DNA of 9,299 bases from Bacillota bacterium (GCA_023394255.1 JAEXAZ010000244.1:1-9299), one strand, 5' to 3'; positions 1 to 6,611 are shown, counted from the first letter of the stretch. A program made the numbers and translations. The notes: generated by a model not told the origin, from the letters alone.

Positions 1-1076
1 ATGCGGAACACGGAAGAGTACCGAATCTGGTATTCGGCTATGATAAAACGCCGGGAGAGTACTTTGATCTTGCGGTAAATGAAAAGGAAGCGGAAGTCGT
101 ACGGCGAATCTTCAGCTTGTATACGCAGGGCGGGTTTGGGGCAAATAAGATTGCCCAGCTTCTCAATCAGGACGGGATCCAGACCAAACGGGGCTGCCGC
201 TGGTCGCAAAACGCGATCTGCCGTATCCTTCAAAATCATCTCTACACCGGGGTTGTCGTCAACTGCAAAGAACGCGTGGAAGATTTCTTAACTGGAAAGC
301 GGATACGGACAAGCCCGGAAGAGCGTTTTGTGGCTGAAAAACCCAATCTGCAGATTGTACCGGACGAGCAGTTTGAACTTGCCCAACAGTTGCTGGGGAA
401 ACGGGTAGATACCTTTAAAGCGGATAAGGTGCGGCAATCAAATAAATTTCCGCTTAGCACTTTGATCCGGTGTGAGGACTGCGGACGCAGCTTTCGCCGC
501 GTTTGCCATAAGCGGCAATACGGCGCTTACATCAAGTGGGCCTGCAGTACCCGCAGCAGCGAGGGAAAAGACGCCTGCGGCAATCACACGATTGTGGATG
601 AGGAGGAACTTTCGGGGGCGATCCGGAAATATCTTGCGGATCAGGTTTCCTCTCCGGAAAAACTATTGGAACGTACGGAAGCGGAACTGCGCAAAAAATA
701 CCGGCCGGACGGGGAGGAGGAAGGAGCGGAGGCACTCGTTCTTCAACTTTCAAGCCTGAAAAAAGCAAAGGCAAAACAGACGCAGATGTTTGAGGCGGAT
801 GTCATAACGCTGGAGGAGCTGAAAGAGCGCGCTTTGCAGCTCAACCAGTCAATTTCCCGCTGCGAGGCACAGCTTGCGCTTTTGCGTGATGGACAGGGTG
901 TTTTGAACGGATTGGAGCAGACGGTCAAAAAATATTGCAGCAGCATCCGCGATGTGCTGTCTGCGGAGATGGTAGACAACGCGATGCTGAAAAAGGTCAT
1001 CGATAAAATCACTGTCTCGAATGATGGCACCATTCTCGTCCATTTAAAATTGTTTTCCCAACTAAAGCTGGATTAA
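1..1076 (+). CDS. Large serine recombinase, C-terminal part (5' end outside window)
   Basis: The reading frame is open from the first complete codon at position 3 to the TAA at 1074-1076, giving about 357 visible residues. The N-terminal catalytic resolvase domain, with its nucleophilic serine, lies upstream of the window. The visible part starts in the recombinase DNA-binding domain: a VFGYDK segment, then EAEVVRRIF and an IAQLLNQDGI helix, then a GCRWSQNAICRIL segment typical of this domain. A zinc ribbon follows, with cysteines at about visible residues 158, 161, 181 and 192 (CxxC...C...C). A Lys/Glu/Gln-rich coiled coil and a short beta-rich tail (KKVIDKITVSNDGTILVH) finish the protein, as in large serine integrases and transposon recombinases of Clostridia. 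These enzymes cut and rejoin att sites of phages, ICEs and conjugative transposons. The C-terminus looks complete. It is convergent with the GntR gene and probably unrelated to the sugar-acid genes. A start at the internal ATG at 117 would fall inside the DNA-binding domain and is not the real start. Confidence 0.93.
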   Translation, partial: AEHGRVPNLVFGYDKTPGEYFDLAVNEKEAEVVRRIFSLYTQGGFGANKIAQLLNQDGIQTKRGCRWSQNAICRILQNHLYTGVVVNCKERVEDFLTGKRIRTSPEERFVAEKPNLQIVPDEQFELAQQLLGKRVDTFKADKVRQSNKFPLSTLIRCEDCGRSFRRVCHKRQYGAYIKWACSTRSSEGKDACGNHTIVDEEELSGAIRKYLADQVSSPEKLLERTEAELRKKYRPDGEEEGAEALVLQLSSLKKAKAKQTQMFEADVITLEELKERALQLNQSISRCEAQLALLRDGQGVLNGLEQTVKKYCSSIRDVLSAEMVDNAMLKKVIDKITVSNDGTILVHLKLFSQLKLD

Positions 1077-1193
1077 AAAGAGCAGCCGGAGGTGCTCCCG
1101 TATCATTCCGAAATCAATACAAACCGATGATCAGGGACACGGCGGTATTTGCGTCTTTTAAAATCGTGGCATGGGCCGATTAAAACTTTTTAT
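1077..1193. other. Intergenic stretch after the recombinase, possible element edge
   Basis: This noncoding stretch separates the recombinase stop from the hairpin at 1194. Large serine integrases often lie next to their own attachment site, so an element end could be here, but no repeat or core could be confirmed within one window. A short open frame at 1127-1183 starts with ATG and ends MIRDTAVF...VAWAD. It has no convincing Shine-Dalgarno sequence and could be a gene remnant or chance. Confidence 0.3.
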
Positions 1194-1233
1194 AAAACGG
1201 CGGGATATTTCAGATGAAATATCCCGCCGTTTT
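1194..1233. terminator. Bidirectional intrinsic terminator between convergent genes
   Basis: There is a perfect 18-bp stem (1194-1211 with 1216-1233) and a 4-nt loop. The stem core is GGCGGGATATTTC and ends in AAAA/TTTT, so either strand gives a GC-rich stem followed by U residues. On the minus strand the U-rich run continues past the stem. The hairpin lies 16 bp beyond the GntR stop codon and about 117 bp beyond the recombinase stop, so it most clearly ends the GntR transcript and also separates it from the recombinase. Confidence 0.88.
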
Positions 1234-1249
1234 CAGCGCAAGAAAGAAT

Positions 1250-2008
1250 TTATTCTTCTTTACCGGCTGTGATTTGCTCCAATTCGCCCTGGTTGAGCAC
1301 ATTGCTGTCCTTTACAAAAAAATGCAGTGCGCGCACAGAATTCATGGAAAAATCATTTTTAAGCAAAGAAATATAATCGTCTCTTGATGTGCGGATATGC
1401 TGGGTAAGGACTTGGATGCCGCGCTCACAGTCCCCCTGTTTGATTGCGTGCAAAAGCTCCTGATGATCGTTGCAGGCCTTGTTTTGCAGTGAACGCTTTA
1501 AAAAAGTTAAAAAACGCATGCGGGTCAATTGCAGCAGCAGTTCGTCGTGAGCTTTAATGAGCCTCCGGTTACCCGAAAGGGATACCAGGCTGTTGTGAAA
1601 TTTCTGATCCCACACAAAATGTTCCGTTACCAGGTCATCGTGATTGGTATTCACCATAGATTGGTAAATCTGTTCCAGAACCTGCACCTGCTGAGGAGGG
1701 ATAGGGTTCATTTTTTGAAATGCCAGCCTCAGCGCAGTAGCCTCAATACCCTCGCGGAAATCAAACAGATCCTGAATTTCCTCAGCGGTGATATCGGCCA
1801 CCCGGTAACTTGTTTTGCCGGACTCCAAAGGCTCCAGCAAGCCGTCGCTGTGCAGACGCTGCAGGGCCTGACGGATGGGGGTCCGGCTCATCCCCAATTC
1901 TTTGCTTAACAGGTAATCTGACACAACCTGGCCCGGAAATAATTCAAAGGCGAAAATCTGTTTTTGAATAATGGAATAGGCTTTGTCTGCCAGGCCGCTT
2001 TTAACCAT
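1250..2008 (-). CDS. GntR-family transcriptional regulator, FadR/FCD subfamily
   Basis: This 252-residue DNA-binding repressor probably controls the neighbouring epimerase and TRAP genes. Residues about 5-70 form the GntR winged helix: the pattern ...LFPGQVVSDYLLSKELGMS with RTPIRQALQRLHSDGLL is the family signature, residues 41-58 carrying the recognition helix. Residues about 76-212 form the all-helical FCD ligand-binding domain. The expected metal-site residues are visible: Asp134 and His138 (WDQKFH), His182 (NDHQELLHAI) and His204 (TQHI). FCD domains with this D-H-H-H set usually bind a divalent metal and a carboxylated effector, which suits control of an organic-acid transporter. About 40 residues follow the usual end of the domain. 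The ATG at 2008 is chosen because AGGAGG lies 8 nt upstream. The gene has its own promoter with an overlapping palindrome, which suggests autoregulation. The effector is unknown. Confidence 0.93.
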   Translation of the reverse strand: MVKSGLADKAYSIIQKQIFAFELFPGQVVSDYLLSKELGMSRTPIRQALQRLHSDGLLEPLESGKTSYRVADITAEEIQDLFDFREGIEATALRLAFQKMNPIPPQQVQVLEQIYQSMVNTNHDDLVTEHFVWDQKFHNSLVSLSGNRRLIKAHDELLLQLTRMRFLTFLKRSLQNKACNDHQELLHAIKQGDCERGIQVLTQHIRTSRDDYISLLKNDFSMNSVRALHFFVKDSNVLNQGELEQITAGKEE

Positions 2009-2083
2009 GCATACATCCTCCTACCAATGGCAGATGCCCCAGAGGCTGTATGTCCCCTTAAGGCCCTAAACTAATTGACTGTT

Positions 2084-2100
2084 TACTTTATCATAAAGTA
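2084..2100. promoter_or_regulatory. 17-bp perfect palindrome over the GntR promoter -10 (candidate operator)
   Basis: TACTTTAT and ATAAAGTA flank a single central base with perfect two-fold symmetry. The palindrome covers the whole -10 hexamer of the GntR promoter, so a dimer bound here would block RNA polymerase. Autoregulation by the GntR protein is the simplest reading, although the motif differs from the GTATAC cores upstream of the transporter. A second, weaker inverted repeat (ACTTG, 7 bp, CAAGT) lies about 22 bp upstream at 2122-2138. Confidence 0.5.
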
Positions 2101-2118
2101 TTTTTTATCAAAAGTAAA
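2090..2118 (-). promoter_or_regulatory. Probable sigma-A-type promoter of the GntR gene
   Basis: Read on the minus strand, TTTACT (2113-2118) and TATGAT (2090-2095) are separated by exactly 17 nt. Transcription would begin near 2083, giving a leader of about 75 nt before the AGGAGG site and the ATG at 2008. No strong terminator separates the isomerase stop at 2156 from this promoter, so read-through from the isomerase gene is also possible. Confidence 0.6.
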
Positions 2119-2155
2119 GTACACTTGACAGGTACAAGTATGTAGATTGAGAGGC

Positions 2156-2989
2156 CTATGACTGCTGCGCCTGTCGGCTGGCCTGATGCAGGTAACGGGC
2201 AGAACGGATGGTGTCTTCCAGCTGCGAAACCTGAATATTTCCCTCAATTCCCACAGTCCCCCGGAAATGGTCCTGAAGCAGCTGGCGGTATATCTCTGAA
2301 AATTCCAGTGAGCCAAGCCCGGGAAACGCCCGGTTGTCATCCGACAGGTGCAGCCGGGAAAAGCGGCCTGCAAATTGCGCCAAAGTATGCGTGACGGGTG
2401 CTTCTTCAATATTGATATGATAGGTGTCCGCCAGTACCTGCACAAAAGGGCATTGCAACTGATCCACCAGTTCGAGCGTCTCCCGTATCGTACAGGCTAC
2501 GCTCGATTCTTTATGATTGGTTGCTTCCAGAAGGGTAGGGACTTGAAGAGATTCAATAGCGGGTTTTAATAATTGCAGCGAAGACAGAAGAAGCTGCCTC
2601 GCCGGCTGTTCCTTTTGGCCGGGGGCCCCTTTAAAAAAACCGATAATCACGCCGCACCCCGCTTGGGCAGCATATTCCAAATTCTTTATGCATCCGTCCA
2701 CAGCGGCCAAACGGTGTTTTTCATCCGGGTCGCTCAGAGAGAAACCGTGAGCCTTCGCATAGGCGCCGGTAGCCAGCATATCCAGCTTTAAGCCAAATTG
2801 AAGCAGGAGTCCGGTCAGTTCCTGGGGAGTAAGGAGGCCCAATTCAGGCAAATTCAGCTCTATGCCGTAAAAACCATATTCCTGCAGTGCTGCAAGGAGC
2901 TGCTTGAATTGAGGCAATTGATCCCGGTTTTCCAAAGTACATTGTAAACAGGTGTTGAGCGGATACGAACTATATGTCTGGGAATGCAT
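2156..2989 (-). CDS. Sugar phosphate isomerase/epimerase, TIM barrel (D-tagatose 3-epimerase/AP-endonuclease-2 fold)
   Basis: This 277-residue cytoplasmic enzyme probably interconverts keto/aldo or epimeric forms of a sugar or sugar acid. It is a single xylose-isomerase-like TIM barrel. Strand ends carry GFYGIELN (about 39-46), GVIIGF (113-118), PTLLEATNH (151-159), VLADTYHIN (185-193), RLHLSDDNR (212-220) and VGIEGN (246-250). The metal site is complete: Glu155, Asp188, His214 and Glu249, with His191 in the usual substrate-contact place. The intervals between these four residues (33, 26, 35) equal those I recall for Pseudomonas cichorii D-tagatose 3-epimerase, so a C3-epimerase or hydroxypyruvate-isomerase-like reaction is likely. 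Substrate is not readable. The ATG at 2989 has AAAGGAAA about 10 nt upstream. The gene is divergent from the TRAP operon and upstream of the GntR gene on the same strand, which links it to both. Confidence 0.88.
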   Translation of the reverse strand: MHSQTYSSYPLNTCLQCTLENRDQLPQFKQLLAALQEYGFYGIELNLPELGLLTPQELTGLLLQFGLKLDMLATGAYAKAHGFSLSDPDEKHRLAAVDGCIKNLEYAAQAGCGVIIGFFKGAPGQKEQPARQLLLSSLQLLKPAIESLQVPTLLEATNHKESSVACTIRETLELVDQLQCPFVQVLADTYHINIEEAPVTHTLAQFAGRFSRLHLSDDNRAFPGLGSLEFSEIYRQLLQDHFRGTVGIEGNIQVSQLEDTIRSARYLHQASRQAQQS

Positions 2990-3056
2990 TGCAGTTGTTT
3001 CCTTTCTGTTGGCTGGTTTGTGCCATGTTGATCATTATGATTATGATAGCATATCA

Positions 3057-3084
3057 TTTATATGTATACAATCATTGGATTCAA
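3057..3084 (-). promoter_or_regulatory. Candidate promoter of the epimerase gene
   Basis: On the minus strand TTGAAT (3079-3084) and TATAAA (3057-3062) are 16 nt apart. A weaker alternative is TTGTAT (3066-3071) with TATCAT (3043-3048), 17 nt apart. In either case a GTATAC core (3064-3069) lies in or next to the promoter, and the -35 of the first option is inside the large palindrome. Both options give a leader of roughly 50-65 nt. Confidence 0.45.
3063..3070. promoter_or_regulatory. GTATAC operator-like site 1 (TGTATACA)
   Basis: TGTATACA is a perfect 8-bp palindrome, extended to ATGTATACAA on the right side. It lies in the spacer of the candidate epimerase promoter, and its centre is 26 bp from the centre of the large palindrome. 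Its core is identical to that of the large palindrome and of site 3, so one regulator could bind all three. Confidence 0.45.
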
Positions 3085-3111
3085 AAATTGTATACAAATT
3101 TTGAATCCAAT
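3074..3111. promoter_or_regulatory. 38-bp near-perfect palindrome with TTGTATACAA core, probable main operator
   Basis: The left arm ATTGGATTCAAAA and the right arm TTTTGAATCCAAT are exact reverse complements. Between them TTGTATACAA (3088-3097) is itself a perfect palindrome, flanked by one A-A mismatch pair (3087/3098). The whole element is symmetrical except for that pair and sits midway between the divergent epimerase and TRAP promoters. GTATAC-centred sites resemble operators of GntR/FCD regulators such as UxuR (ATTGGTATACCAAT, from memory), so the GntR protein at 1250-2008 is the obvious candidate. It is not a terminator: it lies upstream of both genes and is AT-rich. Confidence 0.7.
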
Positions 3112-3129
3112 TTTTGTTCCAATTTTCAA

Positions 3130-3158
3130 TTGAAAGGCGTATACACATTTGTTATAAT
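3130..3158 (+). promoter_or_regulatory. Strong candidate promoter of the TRAP operon
   Basis: TTGAAA (3130-3135) and a consensus TATAAT (3153-3158) are separated by 17 nt. Another GTATAC core (3139-3144) sits in the spacer, where bound repressor would stop polymerase. An inverted repeat, ATTTGTTA (3147-3154) and TAACAAAT (3164-3171), spans the -10 and the expected start near 3165. The leader before the ATG at 3229 is about 65 nt. Confidence 0.75.
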
Positions 3159-3228
3159 CTAGTTAACAAATTTGGCAGCGGTTATTGATAACCATAGGAA
3201 ATTGAAAATGGAAAGGAAATTTTAACTT

Positions 3229-4329
3229 ATGAACACAATTACAAAACGTTTTGTAGCCGGGGGATTTGCGGCCGTCATGGCGATGATAACTTCCGCCTGC
3301 GGCGGCAGCCCCGCTGCAAATTCTTCTTCCGCAGCTCCCTCTACTGCTGACTCTTCCAGTGTTTCTGCTTCTGGTACCGATTCTTCCGGCAGCAGCGCGG
3401 CTCCCACTTACACCTTGATGTATGGTCACGCGCAAACGGAGACCCATCCTTATCAGGCGGCTTTTCAAAGCTGGGCGGACGCCGTAAAGGAACGCACTAA
3501 CGGTGATCTGGTGATTGACCTGTACCCCAGCAATACGCTGGGCTCTGAAGAGGATATCATCAACTCTTTTAAGGATTCCGATACAAACTGGGGCTATAAT
3601 ACGGATTTTGCCCGACTTGGTACTTACGTGCCCGAGCTTGCCCTGTTCAACATGCCTTATTTTGTGGAAGATATTAATGATATCGAAGCGGTAAAAGAGT
3701 TGGACAGCGTACAGGAATGGCTGGAAAAACTGGAAAAGGATTTTGATGTAAAAGTTTTATCCTTGAACCTGGTACAGGGCTACCGCAATGTTGTGTGCGG
3801 CAAAGAAGTTAAAAAACCGGAAGACCTGGCAGGCCTGACCCTGCGCAGCCCCAATACCGATATCTGGCGTGCCGGCGTAAGCTCGCTGGGCTGCAGCGTT
3901 CAGGGGATGGGCCGCGGCGATATCTACAACAATCTGGTTAACAAAGTGATTGATGGTTATGAGGATGTTTACCCCTGCATCGTATCCGAAAGTTACTATG
4001 AAATCGATAATGTGAATGTCATCAGCGAGACCAAGCATATCCTGCTTCTGAACCCCACCGTCGTGGATGCGGGCTGGTTCAACAGCCTGCCTGAGGAATA
4101 CCAGAATATCCTCATGGAAGAGTGCGATAAAGCCAGCACCGCCTGCTCCGGACAGATGCTGGGCGCATATACGGAAGAGGCAAAACAAAAATGCATCGAC
4201 GAAGGCATGACCGTATTTTCAAACTCTGAAATCGATGTGGAAGCGTTCCGCAATGCCTCCATGAAAGCCTACGAGCAGTTGGGCCTGACCGAAACTTATA
4301 ATGAAGTAAAGGCCGCTCTCGGCAAATAA
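3229..4329 (+). CDS. dctP: TRAP transporter solute-binding lipoprotein (DctP family)
   Basis: This 366-residue extracellular receptor captures the substrate and hands it to the TRAP permease. The N-terminus is a lipoprotein signal: KR at residues 6-7, a hydrophobic stretch, and a lipobox-like TSAC with Cys24, followed by a Ser/Ala-rich linker to about residue 60. The mature domain begins TYTLMYGHAQTETHPY, as in DctP/SiaP-type proteins. It also has SNTLGSEEDII and LALFNMPYF. Arg186 (GYRNVVCGK) and Arg206 (LAGLTLRSP) are family-typical; the second is the place of the arginine that binds the substrate carboxylate. VIDGYEDVYP and the C-terminal helices are also normal. The ATG at 3229 has AAAGGA 11 nt upstream. 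Substrate is probably a carboxylate, and the genes around point to a sugar acid, but this is inference. The symbol denotes the family, not proven dicarboxylate transport. Confidence 0.94.
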   Translation: MNTITKRFVAGGFAAVMAMITSACGGSPAANSSSAAPSTADSSSVSASGTDSSGSSAAPTYTLMYGHAQTETHPYQAAFQSWADAVKERTNGDLVIDLYPSNTLGSEEDIINSFKDSDTNWGYNTDFARLGTYVPELALFNMPYFVEDINDIEAVKELDSVQEWLEKLEKDFDVKVLSLNLVQGYRNVVCGKEVKKPEDLAGLTLRSPNTDIWRAGVSSLGCSVQGMGRGDIYNNLVNKVIDGYEDVYPCIVSESYYEIDNVNVISETKHILLLNPTVVDAGWFNSLPEEYQNILMEECDKASTACSGQMLGAYTEEAKQKCIDEGMTVFSNSEIDVEAFRNASMKAYEQLGLTETYNEVKAALGK

Positions 4330-4350
4330 GCTGCCATTTTGCAATCCACA

Positions 4351-4396
4351 GGTGCATCATGCCGCATCATGCGCATGCCATGATGCACCAATTTTT
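4351..4396 (+). terminator. Intercistronic hairpin with U-run (attenuator or mRNA end-stabiliser)
   Basis: A perfect 11-bp stem (GGTGCATCATG with CATGATGCACC, 4351-4361 and 4379-4389) can extend by 4 bp (GCAT/ATGC) past a 2-nt bulge. It is followed by AATTTTT. The hairpin is 21 nt beyond the binding-protein stop codon and 120 nt before the small permease. Partial termination or 3'-end protection here would give more binding protein than membrane subunits, as seen in other binding-protein operons. Confidence 0.7.
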
Positions 4397-4418
4397 ATTG
4401 CGCAGCAGCATAAGATGT

Positions 4419-4453
4419 CCGGCGGCTTGATGATCTGCATAAAGCCGGGCCGG
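4419..4453 (+). other. Second, weaker hairpin in the gap between the binding-protein and small-permease genes
   Basis: CCGGC-GGCTT (4419-4428) can pair with AAGCC and GCCGG (4442-4446, 4449-4453) around a 2-nt bulge and a 13-nt loop. Downstream there is only a mixed run (TGTTCTTTT). It may tune read-through with the first hairpin, or be chance in a GC-rich stretch. The other parts of the 180-nt gap show no gene. Confidence 0.35.
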
Positions 4454-4509
4454 CTGTTCTTTTGCCGAAATAAAAAGACAAAAGCTTAACTTGAAAGGGA
4501 GTAACACGC

Positions 4510-4998
4510 ATGAAGACCTTCTTTGCCGCGTTGAACAAGGTGGAACTTGCCATCACGATGACGTGTGTTGCGGGATTCACCTCCGTGCTGATGCTGGGGG
4601 CGGTATTTCGCCTGTGCGGCCATCCTCTGAACTGGTGCAATGACGTTGCCCTCCTGATGCTGGCATGGACAGTATTCTTGGGCGGCGACGTAGCCTTTCG
4701 TGCCGGCCGCATGGTGAATGTGGGGCTGATTATTCAAAAGTTGCCTGTCAGGCTGCAAAAATGTATGGCTGTCCTGGTTTATTTGATATTGCTGGTTATG
4801 ATGGGCGCCATGGTAGTTCAGGGATTTAAACTCTGTACGAATGTAGGCACACGCACGCTGGAGGGAATCCCAAATGTAAGCTATATTTGGGTTGCAGCCG
4901 CTATCCCGGTGTGTTTTTCGCTGATGATCATTACCGCTGTCAGCCGCCTGCTGAGTCTGCTGAAGAGCAACGATCCGGCGTTCCTATCAAAAATGTAA
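4510..4998 (+). CDS. dctQ: TRAP transporter small permease (DctQ family)
   Basis: This 162-residue membrane protein is the small TRAP subunit, which joins the large permease in the cytoplasmic membrane. It has four hydrophobic segments at roughly residues 13-34, 46-66, 84-106 and 124-148. Between the first two is WCND (42-45), the place of the family's W-x-[DE] motif. FLGGDVAFRAGRMVNV (about 57-72) matches the usual A-x-R...H/N-V stretch before the amphipathic segment. The length is normal for DctQ. The ATG at 4510 has AAAGGGAG about 8 nt upstream. The stop codon overlaps the Shine-Dalgarno of the next gene, so translation of the two permeases is probably coupled. The first gene of the operon is separated by a hairpin-bearing gap of 180 nt. 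Confidence 0.93.
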   Translation: MKTFFAALNKVELAITMTCVAGFTSVLMLGAVFRLCGHPLNWCNDVALLMLAWTVFLGGDVAFRAGRMVNVGLIIQKLPVRLQKCMAVLVYLILLVMMGAMVVQGFKLCTNVGTRTLEGIPNVSYIWVAAAIPVCFSLMIITAVSRLLSLLKSNDPAFLSKM

Positions 4999-5014
4999 GG
5001 GGGCAGTTTCAATA

Positions 5015-6295
5015 ATGATTGCGGTATTTATTACCTTTCTGGTTTTGCTGGTCATCGGCGTGCCCGTTGCCTATGCCATCGGTGCCTCCGGTATGGTATT
5101 CTTTCTTCTTAACACACAGTTTCCCTTTACCCATATTGCCCAGCTGCCCATTACGCAGACCCAGAACATCACCATGCTGGCTATCCCGCTGTTCATCCTT
5201 GCCGGAAATCTCATGAATAACGGCGGTGTGACCAAACGCTTGGTCAGCCTGGCAACCATGCTCACCGGCCACATGCGGGGAGGCCTTGCCCAAACCAGTG
5301 TGGTGTTGAGTACCCTGATGGGCGGATGTTCCGGTTCCGCCACTGCGGATGCCGCGATGGAAGCCCGCCTGCTGGGTCCGGACATGCTTAAAAACGGTTA
5401 CTCCAAAGGGTTTTCGGCCAATGTGCTCACGTTTACCTCGCTGATCACCGCTACGATCCCGCCGGGGGTAGGGCTCATTATCTATGGCACTACCGGCAGC
5501 GTATCCATTGGAAAGCTGTTTGCCTCGGGTATCTTTGTAGGATTGTTTATGATGATCGTGCTGATGATTACAGTGGCAGTCACGGCCCGTATGCGTGGCT
5601 ATAAACCCGTGCGTGATACCCGCGCCACTATCAGGGAAATCGTTTCGAACCTGAAAGAAACCATTTGGGCGGTAATGTTTCCCGTCATCTTGCTGGTGGG
5701 TATCCGCATGGGCCTTTTCTCCCCGTCGGAAGTTGGGGCGTTCGCATGTTTTTATGCCGTGTTTGTCGGCATCTTCATCTATAAGGAGCTTACATTTGAA
5801 TCCTTTTTAACCGCTTTGCGCGACAGTATTTATGATATTGGCTCCATCATGATGATCGTAGCGCTCACCGCGCTGTTTGGCTATGGGATCCCGGTAGACA
5901 AGATCCCCCAAAAGATGACTTCCTTTATGACCGGTATTACAGCCAACCCCACGCTTATTTTGCTTATGATTATCCTCCTGCTCATTTTTATTGGAATGTT
6001 TATGGAGGGCTCCGTAGTGATCCTGCTGCTCACTCCGATCCTGCTGCCAATGTGCAAATCTGTTGGAATTGACCCGGTGCACCTTGGCCTGTTGATGTGC
6101 ACCGTTGTTACTATGGGTGTCAACACTCCTCCCGTCGGTATGAGCATGTATACGGTGAATACCATCCTGGATTGTTCACTTGAGGAGTATTCCAAATCCA
6201 TGATCCCGTTCCTTACCGCGATCCTTCTGGCGATGGGCCTGCTGGCATTCTTCCCCAACGCAGTCCTCTTTCTGCCTAATTTGCTGTACAGGTAA
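5015..6295 (+). CDS. dctM: TRAP transporter large permease (DctM family)
   Basis: This 426-residue membrane protein is the transport-catalysing subunit of the TRAP system, which uses an ion gradient (usually sodium) rather than ATP. Typical motifs occur in order: LFILAGNLMNNGGVTKRLV, then GGCSGSATADAA at about 103-114 (family SGSs-x-A-t-A), then TIPPGVGLIIYG with SIGKLFASGI, then FIGMFMEGSVVILLLTPILL, and finally GIDPVHLGLLMC and GVNTPPVGMSMY. The repeated loop motifs (SGSAT and NTPPVG) mark the two inverted halves of the transporter. About eleven or more hydrophobic segments are visible and both ends look complete. AAGGGGG at 4997-5003 overlaps the previous stop codon and is 11 nt before the ATG. 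A strong terminator follows 15 nt after the stop, ending the operon. Confidence 0.96.
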   Translation: MIAVFITFLVLLVIGVPVAYAIGASGMVFFLLNTQFPFTHIAQLPITQTQNITMLAIPLFILAGNLMNNGGVTKRLVSLATMLTGHMRGGLAQTSVVLSTLMGGCSGSATADAAMEARLLGPDMLKNGYSKGFSANVLTFTSLITATIPPGVGLIIYGTTGSVSIGKLFASGIFVGLFMMIVLMITVAVTARMRGYKPVRDTRATIREIVSNLKETIWAVMFPVILLVGIRMGLFSPSEVGAFACFYAVFVGIFIYKELTFESFLTALRDSIYDIGSIMMIVALTALFGYGIPVDKIPQKMTSFMTGITANPTLILLMIILLLIFIGMFMEGSVVILLLTPILLPMCKSVGIDPVHLGLLMCTVVTMGVNTPPVGMSMYTVNTILDCSLEEYSKSMIPFLTAILLAMGLLAFFPNAVLFLPNLLYR

Positions 6296-6310
6296 AAATC
6301 GTAATAGTTC

Positions 6311-6348
6311 CAAAAATGAGAGGAGATATCTATCTCCTCTCATTTTTG
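6311..6348 (+). terminator. Intrinsic terminator of the TRAP operon
   Basis: 6311-6328 and 6331-6348 are exact reverse complements (18 bp, with only 2 unpaired bases, so the real loop will be slightly larger). The core is GAGAGGAGATA and the descending arm ends in ATTTTTG. It starts 15 nt after the large-permease stop codon. The symmetrical A/T ends also allow termination from the other side. Confidence 0.92.
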
Positions 6349-6611
6349 ACGTTATTAAGGAAAGTTTGAACACAAAATTACATTTTGCCATAGATGTGAA
6401 AGCTAAAACCAGATCTGCCCGCATTGAAACTTTATGATCTCTTTTCCGGAGGAGCGGGTAGCGGCCTGCCGAGAAAAGGCGAAAAGGTAGGAATTAACAT
6501 TGCTCTGCCGGGCATCTCTGCTGTTTCTGGAACTTTCAGACAGTTGGGGCAGGTCATGCCAACCAGAGTATATGGGTCTGAACGCTCTACGAGCAAAATA
6601 GGGGATTCGGA
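6349..6611. other. Long gene-free stretch of unknown role
   Basis: No convincing gene is seen. A plus-strand frame (6424-6618, TTG start) and a minus-strand frame (6432-6665) are both open across the same 190-odd bases, but neither has a convincing Shine-Dalgarno sequence or a recognisable domain. A perfect 6-bp inverted repeat (CAAAAT, TAC, ATTTTG) lies at 6373-6387. The richer-GC block from about 6440 to 6610 could be a remnant of a gene or a dispersed repeat, but this cannot be decided from the window. Confidence 0.35.

Noticed and set aside
1127..1183. 18-codon open frame after the recombinase
   Set aside because: It is very short, has no clear Shine-Dalgarno sequence and no family I can name. 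Kept only as a note in the intergenic entry.
2083..2445. 120-codon minus-strand frame overlapping the epimerase gene
   Set aside because: It is a shifted frame of the 3' end of the epimerase gene, whose metal ligand Glu249 and conserved barrel strands lie in the other frame.
3757..4188. 143-codon minus-strand frame inside the TRAP binding-protein gene
   Set aside because: It is the antisense of a clear DctP-family protein, without a Shine-Dalgarno sequence or domain of its own.
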